Position numbers and translations under genes: made by a program. A DNA stretch of 64,000 bases from Halosaccharopolyspora lacisalsi (GTDB lineage: Bacteria > Actinomycetota > Actinomycetes > Mycobacteriales > Pseudonocardiaceae). Below, piece by piece: positions 27,823 through 37,828 of the stretch. Location: positions 744,001 through 808,000 of the forward strand of contig NZ_JACGWZ010000001.1 in NCBI RefSeq assembly GCF_014137975.1, written 5' to 3'. Below the pieces are notes generated by a model. It was not told the DNA's origin. It worked only from the letters and a program-made list of their open reading frames with translations, and ran no database searches. Position 1 is the first letter of the stretch; each line of letters begins with the position of its first letter.

Positions 27823-28153
27823 CCGTTCACCCGCGTTGGATGGTTTCGGCGGTCGGTGCCGTCGCGCCGGACGCGGACGGTCGCCTCCGGCGCGGTTGTC
27901 GACGTTGGTTATGCTGGAATCAGCAAGGCGTCGATCCGGCCATCACCGGGGAGCCTCCGGAAGAACGGGTGGGTTTCGGCCCACCTCAGTAGAACCGGAC
28001 GGGTCGGCCCGTCACAGCCGTTACGAGTGGTCGTGCGGCTCGGCGCCGCGCGGCAAGCGGGGTGGTACCGCGGCCTTTCGTGTCGTCCCCGCGTGGGCAT
28101 CCGCCGATGCTCGTGCGAGAGACGAACCGACATCCGCGAGGAGCGCAGCCGCG
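27823..28153 (+). other. ileS leader region
   Basis: This 331-bp gap before ileS is accounted for largely by the T-box riboswitch (27917-28153). A TATGCT -10-like box lies at 27910-27915; no good -35 is visible. Open frames running through this region into ileS are not credible coding sequence. Confidence 0.7.
27917..28153 (+). promoter_or_regulatory. T-box riboswitch controlling ileS
   Basis: The hallmark T-box sequence GGTGGTACCGCG lies at 28061-28072, within the AAGCGGGG...CCCCGC antisequestrator helix. Upstream, CCATCACCGGGGAGCC carries an ATC isoleucine specifier at 27942-27944. A hairpin GGTGGG/CCCACC (27968-27985) and AGTAGAACCGGACGGG complete the actinobacterial pattern with a very short stem I. 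Uncharged tRNA-Ile should pair with both sites and free the GAGGAG ribosome site at 28138-28143. Translational rather than transcriptional control is inferred from the family. Confidence 0.92.
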
Positions 28154-31100
28154 ATGGCTTACCCCAAGGTCCCCTTCAGTGGTGCCACCACGAGTGACGA
28201 CTCCGGTGCCGCCGCCGTCGCCTCCCAGCCGTCGTTTCCCCGCTTGGAGCGCGAGGTACTGGACTTCTGGTCGCGGGACGGGACGTTCCGGGCCAGCGTC
28301 GAGGCCAGGGACGCGGGGCCTCACGGCGGCAACGAGTTCGTCTTCTACGACGGCCCGCCGTTCGCCAACGGCCTGCCGCACTACGGACACCTCCTGACCG
28401 GCTACGTCAAGGACGCGGTGCCGCGTTACCAGACCATGCGCGGGCGCAGGGTGGAGCGCCGGTTCGGCTGGGACTGCCACGGTCTGCCCGCCGAGGTCGA
28501 GGCCGAGAAGCAGCTCGGCATCTCGGCGAAGTCGGAGATCGAGTCGATGGGCGTGGCCGAGTTCAACGTGGCCTGCCGCACCTCGGTGCTGCGCTACACC
28601 GACGAGTGGCAGGACTACGTCACGCGTCAGGCGCGCTGGGTCGACTTCGACAACGACTACAAGACGCTCGACCTGGACTACATGGAAAGCGTCATGTGGG
28701 CCTTCAAGACCCTCTGGGACAAGGGGCTGATCTACGAGGGTTTCCGAGTCCTCTGGTACTGCTGGCGCTGCGAGACGCCGCTGTCCAACACCGAGACGCG
28801 CATGGACGACGTCTACCGCCAGCGCCAGGACCCCGCGGTGACCGTGGGTCTGCGGCTGCGGGCGTCGGGACGGGAGTTCGACGGCGCGCTCGCGCTGGTG
28901 TGGACGACGACCCCCTGGACGCTGCCGTCGAACCTGGCGGCGGCCGTGCACCCGGACGTCGACTACGCGCTCGTGGAACCCGAGCACGGCGGTGAACGCT
29001 ACGTGCTGGCCGAGGCCCGGCTGGGCGCCTACTCCCGCGAGCTCGGCGAGGACGCCGCCGAGCGGGTCGTCGCGCGGTTCAAGGGCACCGAGCTGCTCGG
29101 CAGCGGCTACGACCCGCCGTTCGACTTCTTCGTCGGCCGCGACAACGCCCACCAGGTGCTCGAAGCCGACTACGTCACCACCGACGACGGTACGGGGATC
29201 GTGCACATCGCCCCCGCCTTCGGCGAGGACGACAAGGTCGTCACCGACGCCGCGGGTATCGACCCGGTGGTGCCGGTCGACTCCCGCGGCACGTTCACCG
29301 CCGAAGTGGCCCCGTACGAGGGAATGCAGGTCTTCGAGGCCAACAAGCGGATCATCCGCGACCTCAAGGACGCGGACCTGCTGCTGCGCCACGAGACCTA
29401 CGACCACCCGTACCCGCACTGCTGGCGCTGCGACAACGCGCTGATCCAGCGCGCGCTGTCCTCGTGGTTCGTGGCGGTCACCCAGTTCCGGGACCGCATG
29501 GTCCAGCTCAACCAGCGCATCGACTGGGTTCCCGAGCACATCCGCGACGGCCAGTTCGGCAAGTGGCTGGAGAACGCCCGCGACTGGAACATCTCCCGCA
29601 GCCGCTACTGGGGTTCCCCGGTGCCGGTGTGGGTCTCCGACGACCCCGAGCACCCCCGGACGGACGTGTACGGCTCGCTGGACGAGCTCGAGGCCGACTT
29701 CGGCGTGCGCCCCACCGAACTGCACCGCCCGGAGATCGACGAACTCACCCGTCCCAACCCGGACGACCCGACCGGCCGGTCGGTGATGCGCCGCGTTCCC
29801 GACGTGCTGGACTGCTGGTTCGAGTCCGGCTCGATGCCCTTCGCCCAGGTGCACTACCCGTTCGACAACGCCGACTGGTTCGAGCACCACTACCCGGGCG
29901 ACTTCATCGTCGAGTACAACGGTCAGACCCGCGGCTGGTTCTACACGCTGCACGTGCTGGCCACGGCGCTGTTCGACCGGCCGGCGTTCTCCCACGTCGC
30001 CGCGCACGGCATCGTGCTCGGTCACGACGGGTTGAAGATGTCGAAGTCCAAGGGCAACTACCCGGACATCAACGAGGTCTTCGACCGTGACGGTTCGGAC
30101 GCCATGCGCTGGTTCCTGATGTCCAGCCCGATCCTGCGCGGCGGTGATCTCGTGGTCACCGAGAAGGGCATCCGCGACGCCGTGCGCCAGGCGGTGCTGC
30201 CGCTGTGGAACTCGTGGTACTTCCTGGCCCTGTACGCCAACGCCGCCGGTGTCGACGGGAACTCCCGGGTGGACAGTCAGCACGTGCTCGATCGCTACGT
30301 GCTGGCCAAGACCCACGAGATGGCCGCCGACGTGCAGGCCGCGATGGACCGCTTCGACCTCGCGGGCGCGTGCGCGACGGTGCGGGAGTTCCTGGAGGTG
30401 CTGACCAACTGGTACGTGCGCCGCTCCCGCGAGCGGTTCTGGGCCGGTGAGCAGGACGCGATCGACACCCTGCACACCGTGCTGGAGGTGACCAGCCGGG
30501 TCGTGGCCCCGCTGCTGCCGCTGACCGCCGAGGCCGTGTGGCGCGGGCTGACCGGGGGCCGCTCGGTGCACCTGGCGGACTGGCCGCTGGTGGACGAGCT
30601 GTCCGCCGACCCGGCGTTGGTGCACGCGATGGACCAGGTGCGCCAGGTGTGCTCGGCGGCGCTGGCCCTGCGCAAGTCCCACACGCTGCGCGTGCGTCAG
30701 CCGCTTCCGAAGCTGGTGGTGGCCGCTCCGGAAGCCGAGTCGCTGCGTCCCTTCGTCGACCTCCTCCGCGACGAGGTCAACGTCAAGGAGGTCGAGCTGA
30801 CCACCGACGTGGCCGCGCACGGCCACTTCGAGGTCTCGGTCAACGCCCGCGCGGCCGGGCCGCGGCTGGGCGGTGACGTGCAGAAGGTCATCAAGGCCGT
30901 GAAGTCCGGCGAGTGGAGCCGCACCCCCGGTGGCGCCGTGTTCGCCGGTGGGATCGAACTGCGCGAGGGCGAGTTCACCGAGCGACTGGTCTCCACCGCC
31001 ACCGGGGCGGCCTCCGCGTTGCCCGGAGGTGAGGGGCTGGTCGTGCTCGACACCGAGGTGAGCGCCGAGCTGGCCGCCGAGGGCACGGCACGGGACGTGG

Positions 31101-31336
31101 TCCGGGCGGTGCAGCAGGCCCGCCGGGAGGCAGGACTGGAGGTCTCCGACCGGATCACCACCACGCTGTACGCGCCGCGGGAGGTGCTCGACGCGGTCAA
31201 CGCGCACCGCGACTTCCTCGCGGGGGAGACGCTGGCCGACACCGTGGAGCTGTCCGCCGAGCAGCGGCCCGAGTCCGCCTTCGCGGGCAGCGTCGGCGAC
31301 GGCACCGACATCGCGGTCACCGTCACCAGGCTCTGA
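28154..31336 (+). CDS. ileS: isoleucyl-tRNA synthetase
   Basis: The 1060-residue class I synthetase has the HIGH-type motif in [14 protein letters not shown] and KMSKS in [13 protein letters not shown]. An editing domain (about residues 190-390) contains [14 protein letters not shown], and an anticodon-binding domain follows. The length and motifs suit the larger (type II) IleS form common in actinobacteria, which is often less sensitive to mupirocin. It charges tRNA-Ile. The ATG at 28154 is chosen because family similarity ([18 protein letters not shown]) starts soon after and GAGGAG lies upstream under T-box control. Confidence 0.96.
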   Translation: MAYPKVPFSGATTSDDSGAAAVASQPSFPRLEREVLDFWSRDGTFRASVEARDAGPHGGNEFVFYDGPPFANGLPHYGHLLTGYVKDAVPRYQTMRGRRVERRFGWDCHGLPAEVEAEKQLGISAKSEIESMGVAEFNVACRTSVLRYTDEWQDYVTRQARWVDFDNDYKTLDLDYMESVMWAFKTLWDKGLIYEGFRVLWYCWRCETPLSNTETRMDDVYRQRQDPAVTVGLRLRASGREFDGALALVWTTTPWTLPSNLAAAVHPDVDYALVEPEHGGERYVLAEARLGAYSRELGEDAAERVVARFKGTELLGSGYDPPFDFFVGRDNAHQVLEADYVTTDDGTGIVHIAPAFGEDDKVVTDAAGIDPVVPVDSRGTFTAEVAPYEGMQVFEANKRIIRDLKDADLLLRHETYDHPYPHCWRCDNALIQRALSSWFVAVTQFRDRMVQLNQRIDWVPEHIRDGQFGKWLENARDWNISRSRYWGSPVPVWVSDDPEHPRTDVYGSLDELEADFGVRPTELHRPEIDELTRPNPDDPTGRSVMRRVPDVLDCWFESGSMPFAQVHYPFDNADWFEHHYPGDFIVEYNGQTRGWFYTLHVLATALFDRPAFSHVAAHGIVLGHDGLKMSKSKGNYPDINEVFDRDGSDAMRWFLMSSPILRGGDLVVTEKGIRDAVRQAVLPLWNSWYFLALYANAAGVDGNSRVDSQHVLDRYVLAKTHEMAADVQAAMDRFDLAGACATVREFLEVLTNWYVRRSRERFWAGEQDAIDTLHTVLEVTSRVVAPLLPLTAEAVWRGLTGGRSVHLADWPLVDELSADPALVHAMDQVRQVCSAALALRKSHTLRVRQPLPKLVVAAPEAESLRPFVDLLRDEVNVKEVELTTDVAAHGHFEVSVNARAAGPRLGGDVQKVIKAVKSGEWSRTPGGAVFAGGIELREGEFTERLVSTATGAASALPGGEGLVVLDTEVSAELAAEGTARDVVRAVQQARREAGLEVSDRITTTLYAPREVLDAVNAHRDFLAGETLADTVELSAEQRPESAFAGSVGDGTDIAVTVTRL

Positions 31337-31356
31337 CGGCGAGCGACTTCCCCGGG

Positions 31357-31403
31357 GTGAACGGACCGTTTTGGCGGTGTGAGTGCCCAAACGGTCCGTT
31401 CAC
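31357..31403. repeat. interspersed palindromic repeat, copy 1
   Basis: A 47-bp element with perfect 15-bp arms (GTGAACGGACCGTTT / AAACGGTCCGTTCAC) around a 17-base loop lies 21 bp after the ileS stop. It matches the element at 59176-59222 at 46 of 47 positions. It may also act as a terminator. Confidence 0.85.
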
Positions 31404-31530
31404 CGATCGCACACCGGTGACGGGTCCGGTCGGCGAGCCGGTCTTCTCGCGGTCGTCGTCGCCTTGTGCAGCGACCACTCCAGCGGACCGCGCCCGAGTG
31501 TCCGGTGCCACGCGGTGGTGGCCACCGCCG

Positions 31531-31947
31531 TCACGCGGCGGCGATCCCGGTGTTCTGCGCGGCGCAGACCCACCAGGCGCCGTCCTGCTTCGTCAGAACC
31601 CAGGTGCCGATGTTGGCCCGCTGGTCGTGGGGGGTCTTCACGGGCTGGCGGAGGAAGACCAGGGCGACGGTCGGGGTGGGGAAGGTGATGCGGTCGATCT
31701 CGTACCAGGTGCTGATGTCGTCGGCGTGGTGCGTGAGGCGTTCACGGTGATAGCCGTGGATGTCGTCCCAGCCGTGGAAGCGCCGACCGTTCACGGCCGT
31801 GAACACCACGTCCGAGGTGAACCGGGCGTCGAACTTCGCGGCGTCGTGCTCGGCGAAGGCCGCTTCCAGCTCGGCGAAGATCTCCTCGATCTCACGCACG
31901 TCCCGCTCGTCGCCGGAGGTGTCCTGGGTGACGGGCCGATCGACCAT
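31531..31947 (-). CDS. SnoaL-like / nuclear transport factor 2 fold protein
   Basis: The 138-residue protein starts with a helical region (DVREIEEIFAELEAAFAEHDAAKF) and carries the SnoaL/NTF2 pattern DARFTSDVVFTAVNGRRFHG and WVLTKQDGAWWVCAAQNT. The fold makes small cone-shaped enzymes or binding proteins of many functions, so substrate and reaction cannot be named. The ATG at 31947 has GGGAGG upstream. It is a lone gene between ileS and gnd. Confidence 0.8.
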   Translation of the reverse strand: MVDRPVTQDTSGDERDVREIEEIFAELEAAFAEHDAAKFDARFTSDVVFTAVNGRRFHGWDDIHGYHRERLTHHADDISTWYEIDRITFPTPTVALVFLRQPVKTPHDQRANIGTWVLTKQDGAWWVCAAQNTGIAAA

Positions 31948-32132
31948 GATTGTCGCGCCTCCCGCGTCGGCACCGAACCGGCACCGGAGTCGAGCAGTGA
32001 CGAAAACCGCGGACCACGGTACGCGTGGCTCGGCCGGTCCGGTACCGCACGGCGATCGCGCCCGGAGGGGGCTCCTCGGAGGGGGCGCCGAGTGAGCGTT
32101 TTTCGAGTGTGTGCCGAGCGGGCGGACGGCAC

Positions 32133-32158
32133 GGCCACCCGACGGTCTTCGGGTGGCC
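32133..32158 (-). terminator. terminator hairpin after gnd
   Basis: A 10-bp stem (GGCCACCCGA / TCGGGTGGCC) with a CGGTCT loop lies about 30 bp past the gnd stop in the direction of transcription. Confidence 0.6.
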
Positions 32159-32185
32159 ACGCCGGCCGGTGCCGGCGACACGCCT

Positions 32186-33622
32186 TCAGACCTCGTACTC
32201 GGAGCGGTCGTCGGACCACTCGGTGTGGAAGACGCCGTCGATGTCGGCGCGCCGGTAGGTGTGGGCGCCGAAGTAGTCCCGCTGGGCCTGCACCAGGGCG
32301 GCGGGCAGCCGCTTGGCCCGCAGGGCGTCGTAGTAGGCCAGCGAGGTCGAGAAGCCGGGGACCGGGATGCCCATGCTCGTGGCCCTGGACACCACTCGAC
32401 GCCACGGGTCCTGCGCCTCGTTCAGCGCCCGTTGGAAACTCCGGTCGGTCAACAGCGTCGGCAGTTGCGGGTCGGACTCGTAGGCCGCCCGGATGCGGTC
32501 GAGGAACTTCGCCCGGATGATGCAGCCGCCGCGCCAGATCGTGGCGACCGACCCGAGGTCGACGTTCCAGCCGTACTCGGCACTGCCGGCCTGGATCTGG
32601 TTGAAGCCCTGCGCGTAGGCGACGATCTTCGACGCGTACAGCGCCTGCTCGATGTCGTCGACGAACCCGTCGATATCGGTGGAGGCCAGCCGGGTCCCGG
32701 TCGGTCCGGGGAGTCCTCTGGAGGCCTCGCGCAGGTCGGCGTGGCCGGACAGGGAGCGGGCGAAGACGGCCTCGGCGATCCCGCTGACCGGGCTGCCCAG
32801 CTCCAGGGCGCCCTGCACCGTCCACCGGCCGGTGCCCTTCTGCTCGGCCTGGTCGAGCACGACGTCGACGAACGGCTTGCCGGTGTGGGCGTCGGTGTGG
32901 GCCAGCACCTCGGCGGTGATCTCGATGAGGTAGGAGTCCAGCCTGCCGGTGTTCCACCGCCGGAAGATCTCGGCGATCTCGGCGGGTTCCTTGCCGACCG
33001 CGTGGCGCAGCAGGTCGTAGGCCTCTCCGATCAACTGCATGTCGGAGTACTCGATGCCGTTGTGCACCATCTTGACGAAGTGCCCGGCACCGTCCGGACC
33101 GATGTGGGCGACGCACGGGGTGCCGTCGACGTCGGCGGCGATACCGGACAGGAACGGTTCCAGCTCGCCGTAGGCCTGCTGGGATCCGCCGGGCATGATG
33201 CTGGGGCCCTCCAGCGCCCCCTCCTCGCCACCGGAGACACCGCTGCCGACGAAGTGCAGTCCGCGTTCGGCCAGCGCGGCCTGACGCCGTCGCGTGTCCT
33301 CGAAGTGCGCGTTGCCCGCGTCGACGAGGACGTCACCGGAGTCCAGCAGCGGCGCGAGCTCGTCGACGACCTCGTCGGTGGGCGGCCCCGCCTTGACCAT
33401 GATGACCAGGCGGCGCGGGCGTTCCAGCGCCTGGACGAGCTCGGACAGCGAGTAGGTCGGCACGAAGTCGCCTTCACCGCTGAAGTGCTCGATGAGGTTG
33501 TCGGTGCGTTCGGCGCGTCGGTTGTGCACCGCGACGCGGTGGCCGCGCCGGGCGAAGTTGCGCGCGAGGTTGCGACCCATGGTGGCCAGGCCTGTCACAC
33601 CGATGTGCGCCTTCTCGGTCAT
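32186..33622 (-). CDS. gnd: 6-phosphogluconate dehydrogenase (decarboxylating)
   Basis: The 478-residue protein has the cofactor-binding motif GVTGLATMGRNLARNFARRG with an NRRAERT segment suited to NADP. The active-site segment is HFVKMVHNGIEYSDMQLIGEA, with the catalytic Lys and the Asn, and the C-terminal region contains SAEYGWNVDLG and RGGCIIRAKFLD. It oxidises 6-phosphogluconate to ribulose 5-phosphate and CO2 in the pentose phosphate pathway. The ATG at 33622 has GAGGGAG upstream. Its length is typical of the long form. Confidence 0.96.
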   Translation of the reverse strand: MTEKAHIGVTGLATMGRNLARNFARRGHRVAVHNRRAERTDNLIEHFSGEGDFVPTYSLSELVQALERPRRLVIMVKAGPPTDEVVDELAPLLDSGDVLVDAGNAHFEDTRRRQAALAERGLHFVGSGVSGGEEGALEGPSIMPGGSQQAYGELEPFLSGIAADVDGTPCVAHIGPDGAGHFVKMVHNGIEYSDMQLIGEAYDLLRHAVGKEPAEIAEIFRRWNTGRLDSYLIEITAEVLAHTDAHTGKPFVDVVLDQAEQKGTGRWTVQGALELGSPVSGIAEAVFARSLSGHADLREASRGLPGPTGTRLASTDIDGFVDDIEQALYASKIVAYAQGFNQIQAGSAEYGWNVDLGSVATIWRGGCIIRAKFLDRIRAAYESDPQLPTLLTDRSFQRALNEAQDPWRRVVSRATSMGIPVPGFSTSLAYYDALRAKRLPAALVQAQRDYFGAHTYRRADIDGVFHTEWSDDRSEYEV

Positions 33623-33750
33623 CTTCGACTCCCTCTCGATCGACTGGCTCCCCGCCAGGCTAGCCATTCCCGGCTCACCCCCGCCCGTCGTTCGCCATGA
33701 CCACCCGAACGAGCGTTTCCATCGGTGACCGATGTGCGCACGCTTCGCGT

Positions 33751-34026
33751 GTGGCTACTCCGGTGCGGATCGGGGATGTGCCGGAGGAGGTGCACAAGCC
33801 CTTGAGGACGCGTGCGGTGGAGGGCCGGCCAGTCGTACTCGGAGTTCCTTCGGGAGCTGCTGGAGCAGGCCGCCACGCGGCCCCCACGGCGGAGGTCGTC
33901 GAGCGGCTGGACAAGCGGGGGCGGCTGACTCAGCTGGACAGCACCGCCGAGGACGTTCGCGAATCCTGCGACGAGAAGCTGGCTCGGGGGGTGGAGACCT
34001 CGGGCGTCGATGTGATCGTGCCCTGA
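33751..34026 (+). pseudogene. FitA/VapB-like antitoxin relic with two frameshifts
   Basis: The first segment reads VATPVRIGDVPEEVHKPLRTRAVEG, like the ribbon-helix-helix start of FitA-type antitoxins. The expected continuation (QSYSEFLRELLEQAATRP) is present but one frame over, from about 33830 to 33890. The original frame then resumes with TAEVVERLDKRGRLTQLDSTAEDVRESCDEK. Two compensating indels, the second probably in the CCCCC run near 33884, therefore scramble about 20 residues. No PIN-domain toxin follows. The relic reading is inferred from the pattern of the three frames. Confidence 0.65.
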
Positions 34027-34049
34027 GCCGGAACCCGACGTAGCCGCGT

Positions 34050-34721
34050 ATGGGCGCGCTGGAACGGTTGGGGACAATGGTGGGTGTGAGCCCCGACCAG
34101 TCCGAGCCCGAACACCGCCCTCCCTCCGAGCCCGACTCCGGGGACGCGCCCGAGGAGACCCCTGCGGAGACGTCGCGACCGCGGCGCGGGCGCCTGCTGA
34201 CGCTGCTGTTCGGCGTGTCCGCCGCGCTGCTGGCCCTCGACATCGTGACCAAGACCCTCGCGGTCAACCGGCTGGACGGTGAGTCCCCGGTCAAGCTGTT
34301 CGGCGGCTTCGTCTACCTGGTGCTGTTCCGCAACCCCGGGGCCGCCTTCAGCCTGGCCACCGGCCTGACCTGGCTGCTGTCGCTGCTGGCGCTCGTGGTC
34401 GTGGGCGTGATCACCTGGTTCGCCCCGAAGCTGCGCTCGACCGGTTGGGCCCTCGGACTCGGTCTCGTGCTCGGCGGGGTGGCGGGCAACCTGGTGGACA
34501 GGATCTTCCGCGAGCCCGGACCGCTGCGGGGGCACGTCATCGACTTCCTGTCGGTGCTGGCGCCGGACGGCAGCGTGTGGCCGGTGTTCAACTTCGCCGA
34601 TTCGGGAATCGTGTGCGGCGGCATCCTGATCGTGCTGATGTCGTTGCTGGGCTACGACTACGACGGAACCGTGCACCGACGCCGGAACAAGCGAAACCGA
34701 AGCGACGAGGACGGATCGTGA
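34050..34721 (+). CDS. lspA: lipoprotein signal peptidase LspA
   Basis: The 223-residue protein has an N-terminal polar, acidic tail (about 1-48) and four membrane helices. It carries the two catalytic Asp motifs, [12 protein letters not shown] and [13 protein letters not shown], and FRNPGAAFS in the first periplasmic loop. It cleaves signal peptides of diacylated prolipoproteins. The start is uncertain: an ATG at 34050, an ATG at 34077 or a GTG at 34086 all lack a clear ribosome site, and only the variable tail is affected. It overlaps the rluD start by 4 bp. Confidence 0.93.
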   Translation: MGALERLGTMVGVSPDQSEPEHRPPSEPDSGDAPEETPAETSRPRRGRLLTLLFGVSAALLALDIVTKTLAVNRLDGESPVKLFGGFVYLVLFRNPGAAFSLATGLTWLLSLLALVVVGVITWFAPKLRSTGWALGLGLVLGGVAGNLVDRIFREPGPLRGHVIDFLSVLAPDGSVWPVFNFADSGIVCGGILIVLMSLLGYDYDGTVHRRRNKRNRSDEDGS

Positions 34722-35653
34722 ACGAGCTGCGAACGCTGCCGGTGCCCGACGGGCTGGACGGAATGCGGGTGGACGCGGGCCTGGCCAAACTGCTCGGGAT
34801 CTCACGCAGTGCCGTGGCTTCGCTGGCCGAGTCCGGGGACGTGCGCCTGGACGGCGGCCCCACGAGCAAGTCGGACCGGCTGCTGTCCGGGTCCTGGCTG
34901 GAGGTGGAGCTGCCCTCCGCCGAACAGCCGCGGACCGAGGTGTCCGCCGTGCCGGTCGAAGGAATGACGATCGTGCACGAGGACGACGACATCGTCGTGG
35001 TCAACAAGCCCGTCGGCGTGGCCGTGCACCCCAGCCCGGGCTGGGAGGGGCCGACGGTGCTCGGTGGACTGGCCGCTGCCGGAGTGCGCGTGGCCACAGC
35101 TGGTCCCTCCGAACGGCAGGGCGTCGTGCACCGCCTCGACGCGGGGACCACCGGCGTCATGGTCGTGGCCAAGAGCGAGTTCGCCTACTCCGCCCTCAAG
35201 CGCGCCTTCAAGGAGCGCACGGTGGACAAGCACTACCACGCGCTGGTGCAGGGCCATCCCGATCCGAGCAAGGGCACCATCGACGCGCCGATCGACCGTC
35301 ATCCGCGCCACGACTACAAGTTCGCCGTGGTCACCGGTGGCCGGGAGAGCGTCACCCACTACGAGATGGTCGAGGCGTTCCGGGCGGCCTCGCTGGTGGA
35401 CGTGAAACTGGAGACCGGGCGCACCCATCAGATCCGGGTGCACTTCTCGGCGATCAAGCATCCCTGCGTCGGCGACCTCACCTACGGTGCGGACCCGGTG
35501 CTGGCGCGCAGGCTCGGCCTCGCCCGGCAGTGGTTGCACGCTTACTCCCTCGGTTTCGAGCACCCCGCCGACGGGCGTCGCGTCACCTTCGACAGCGACT
35601 ACCCGCCGGACCTCCAGCACGCGGTGGACCTCCTGCGGGAGCAGGACCACTGA
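34718..35653 (+). CDS. RluD-family 23S rRNA pseudouridine synthase
   Basis: The 311-residue protein has an N-terminal S4-like RNA-binding domain ([21 protein letters not shown]) and the pseudouridine synthase core with the catalytic Asp in [17 protein letters not shown]. Conserved [18 protein letters not shown] follows. It converts uridines to pseudouridine in large-subunit rRNA. The GTG start overlaps the lspA stop (GTGA), a common lspA-rluD pairing. A small hairpin (CGCCCG / CGGGCG at 35667-35681) follows. Confidence 0.93.
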   Translation: MNELRTLPVPDGLDGMRVDAGLAKLLGISRSAVASLAESGDVRLDGGPTSKSDRLLSGSWLEVELPSAEQPRTEVSAVPVEGMTIVHEDDDIVVVNKPVGVAVHPSPGWEGPTVLGGLAAAGVRVATAGPSERQGVVHRLDAGTTGVMVVAKSEFAYSALKRAFKERTVDKHYHALVQGHPDPSKGTIDAPIDRHPRHDYKFAVVTGGRESVTHYEMVEAFRAASLVDVKLETGRTHQIRVHFSAIKHPCVGDLTYGADPVLARRLGLARQWLHAYSLGFEHPADGRRVTFDSDYPPDLQHAVDLLREQDH

Positions 35654-35752
35654 GGTCGACGATCATCGCCCGCACCGGGCGGGAGGGGATTTGCCGTATT
35701 CTCGGCGCCGAGCGAACGGCGCGGAAACGGCGGACGAAGGCGGGAGTAACCG

Positions 35753-36154
35753 GTGCGTGAATTCGATCAGCGGTCGCGGGACGGCGAGAGCGGTGCGACG
35801 GCGGGCTCGGAGGCGGCCACGCCGCCGTCCGGTGTGCCGTCGCGTGGCGGCACACCGTACTTCGCGGGGGATCTGCAGGATACGTCCGGTGGCGCGGACG
35901 CCCTCGACGACGAGACACCACCGAACGGGATCGCCGGGCTCCCGGTCGGTGCCGTGACCGAGAGCGTGGTCAGCGAGCAGGACTACGGTCGGGCGGCCCC
36001 GACCGTGTTCGGCGGTCCGGAAGCGGTGGATCTCGAGTCCGAGGGCTCGACGGCCCGCGACGACACCGACGAGTGGCCGAAGCTGGAGTACCGCAGCCGC
36101 AACGCCCCCAAGCGTTCCGGCGCACTCGGCTGGATTCGCCGCGACGACCGGTAA
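35753..36154 (+). CDS. acidic, disordered hypothetical protein
   Basis: The 133-residue protein is rich in Gly, Ser, Asp, Glu and Pro with no membrane helix or known domain, ending in a basic stretch (NAPKRSGALGWIRRDDR). The GTG start has GGGAG about 6 bases upstream. Codon use looks real, with strong G/C in third positions. Function unknown. Confidence 0.6.
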   Translation: MREFDQRSRDGESGATAGSEAATPPSGVPSRGGTPYFAGDLQDTSGGADALDDETPPNGIAGLPVGAVTESVVSEQDYGRAAPTVFGGPEAVDLESEGSTARDDTDEWPKLEYRSRNAPKRSGALGWIRRDDR

Positions 36155-36223
36155 ACCCGCGATCGGCGATCCCTGCCTTTCGTCAGTAGTGGCGTCCGCG
36201 CCGGGGACTGTAGCGTCGCCGCG

Positions 36224-37818
36224 ATGACGTCCGTGGCCGGAGCCGTGCGTACGTGGGTCGCCGGGGCCAGGCCCCCGCGGGAGCGTCGCGCACGGCTGCG
36301 CGATGTCCTGCTGTGGGCCGTGCTGGTGACACCGGTGCTCGCCCGGGCGGGCGTGCGCGCGGTCGCGGAAGTGCCCTGGTGGCCGCTGGCCGTCGGGGCC
36401 GCCGTGCTGGCTCTCGCCGTCCGGGGCAGCCGCGCGTCGCCCGTTCTCGCGCTGATCACGAGCGCCGCGCTGGTTCTTCTCGACCCGTCGTTCGTGTGGG
36501 CGCAGCCGGTGATGAGCTACTTCGTCGGCAGGCGGGTCCCGGGATGGCGGATTCCCGCTCTCGGGTTCACCGCGATCCTGGTCGTCGGCTCCGTGTCGGC
36601 TGCGCTGGGCGTCGTCGGCTGGGTCGTCTGGGTCGTCGGTTTCGCGTTCCCGGGGATCATGTCGTGGTTGCTGGGCAGGTACCGGCGCCAGCACGTCGCC
36701 CTGGTCCACGCGGGCTGGGAGCGTGCCGAGCACCTGGAGCGCGAGCAGCGGATCGTTTCCGAGCAGGCACGCCTGCGCGAGCGGGCGCGGATCTCGCAGG
36801 ACATGCACGACTCACTGGGGCACGAGCTGAGTCTGATCGCGTTGCAGGCGGGCGGCTTGGAACTCGCCGGGGGACTCGACGACGAGCAACGCGCGGTGGT
36901 GGGGGAGCTGCGCGAGCGTGCCGGGGCCGCCACCGAGCAGTTGCGCGAGATGATCGGAGTGCTTCGCGAGGAGGCCGGCACCCCGTCCACCGAACCGTGG
37001 TCGCAGAGCATCGACGAGCTCGTGCAGCGGTGCCGCGACGCGGGCATGGTCGTCGCGCTGGACGCGGACGGAGTGGCTGGTGGGACGCCGCCGATGGTCG
37101 ATCGTGCCGTGTTCCGCGTCGTGCAGGAGGCGCTGACCAACGCGGCGAAGCACTCCCCGGGAGCCGCGGTGACGGTGCGCGTGCGCCGCACCGGGGCGGA
37201 AACCGCGGTGTCCGTGATCAACCCCTTGCTCACGACGGTGATGTGCTCGTGGAACCGGCCGGATCCGACCGGGAACGCGGTCGTCAGGGCCTGGTCGGGA
37301 TCCGGGAACGGATACGCCTGCTCGGCGGCACCGTGACCGCTCACTCGCGCGCGGGGTCGTTCGAGGTCGCGGCGCGCCTGCCGCACACCTCCGGGCGGGC
37401 CCCGTCGGCAGAGGGTCCGACCTCCGACGGGACCGAGACGGAGTCGACGCTGCAACGTGCTCACGCCCACCGTGAGCTGCGGCGGAGTCTGACCGTGACC
37501 GTGGCCGGGTCGGCCGTGATGGCCGCCGTGATCCTGACCGTGCAGGTCCTCGTGTGGATTCACAACGCCGAGCGGTCGTACCTGTCGCCGGCGCGGTTCG
37601 GCCGGATCACGATCGGGCAGGAGCGCACGCGGCTGACCGAGCTGCTGCCCTCCGAACAGGTCCCGGCGCTCCCCGAGCGCCCCGAACCACCGGCGCCCTC
37701 TCGGGACGTCTGCGAGTACTACGGCTCGGGGAACAACATCTTCGGAGCGGGCCCGGTGTATCGGCTGTGCTTCGACCGGGGTCGGTTGGTGTCCAAGGAC
37801 GTCCTGAGCGCATTGTGA
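36224..37818 (+). pseudogene. NarL-type sensor histidine kinase, frameshifted
   Basis: The first frame gives several membrane helices (about residues 27-150), then the HisKA_3 dimerisation helix with the phospho-His in ISQDMHDSLGHELSLIAL and the N-box VFRVVQEALTNAAKHSPG. At a CCCC run (37222-37225) the frame is lost. Adding one C would continue as INPLAHDGDVLVEP and then the G-box-like GLVGIRERIRLLGGTV, then another membrane helix (about 37500-37560) and a short extracytoplasmic domain (FGRITIGQERTRL, VCEYYGSGNNIFGAG). The full protein would have 531 residues. As read, translation stops at 37336 after 370 residues and loses the end of the ATPase domain. The response regulator starts 11 bp after the second frame ends. 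Confidence 0.8.
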
Positions 37819-37828
37819 GGAGTGAGGC

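Noticed and set aside
27368-28153. Extended N-terminus of ileS reaching back to 27368
   Set aside because: The extra part covers another gene and the T-box; IleS similarity starts after the ATG at 28154.
27986-31390. Minus-strand open frame of 1134 residues opposite ileS
   Set aside because: Antisense shadow of ileS and its T-box with no domain similarity.
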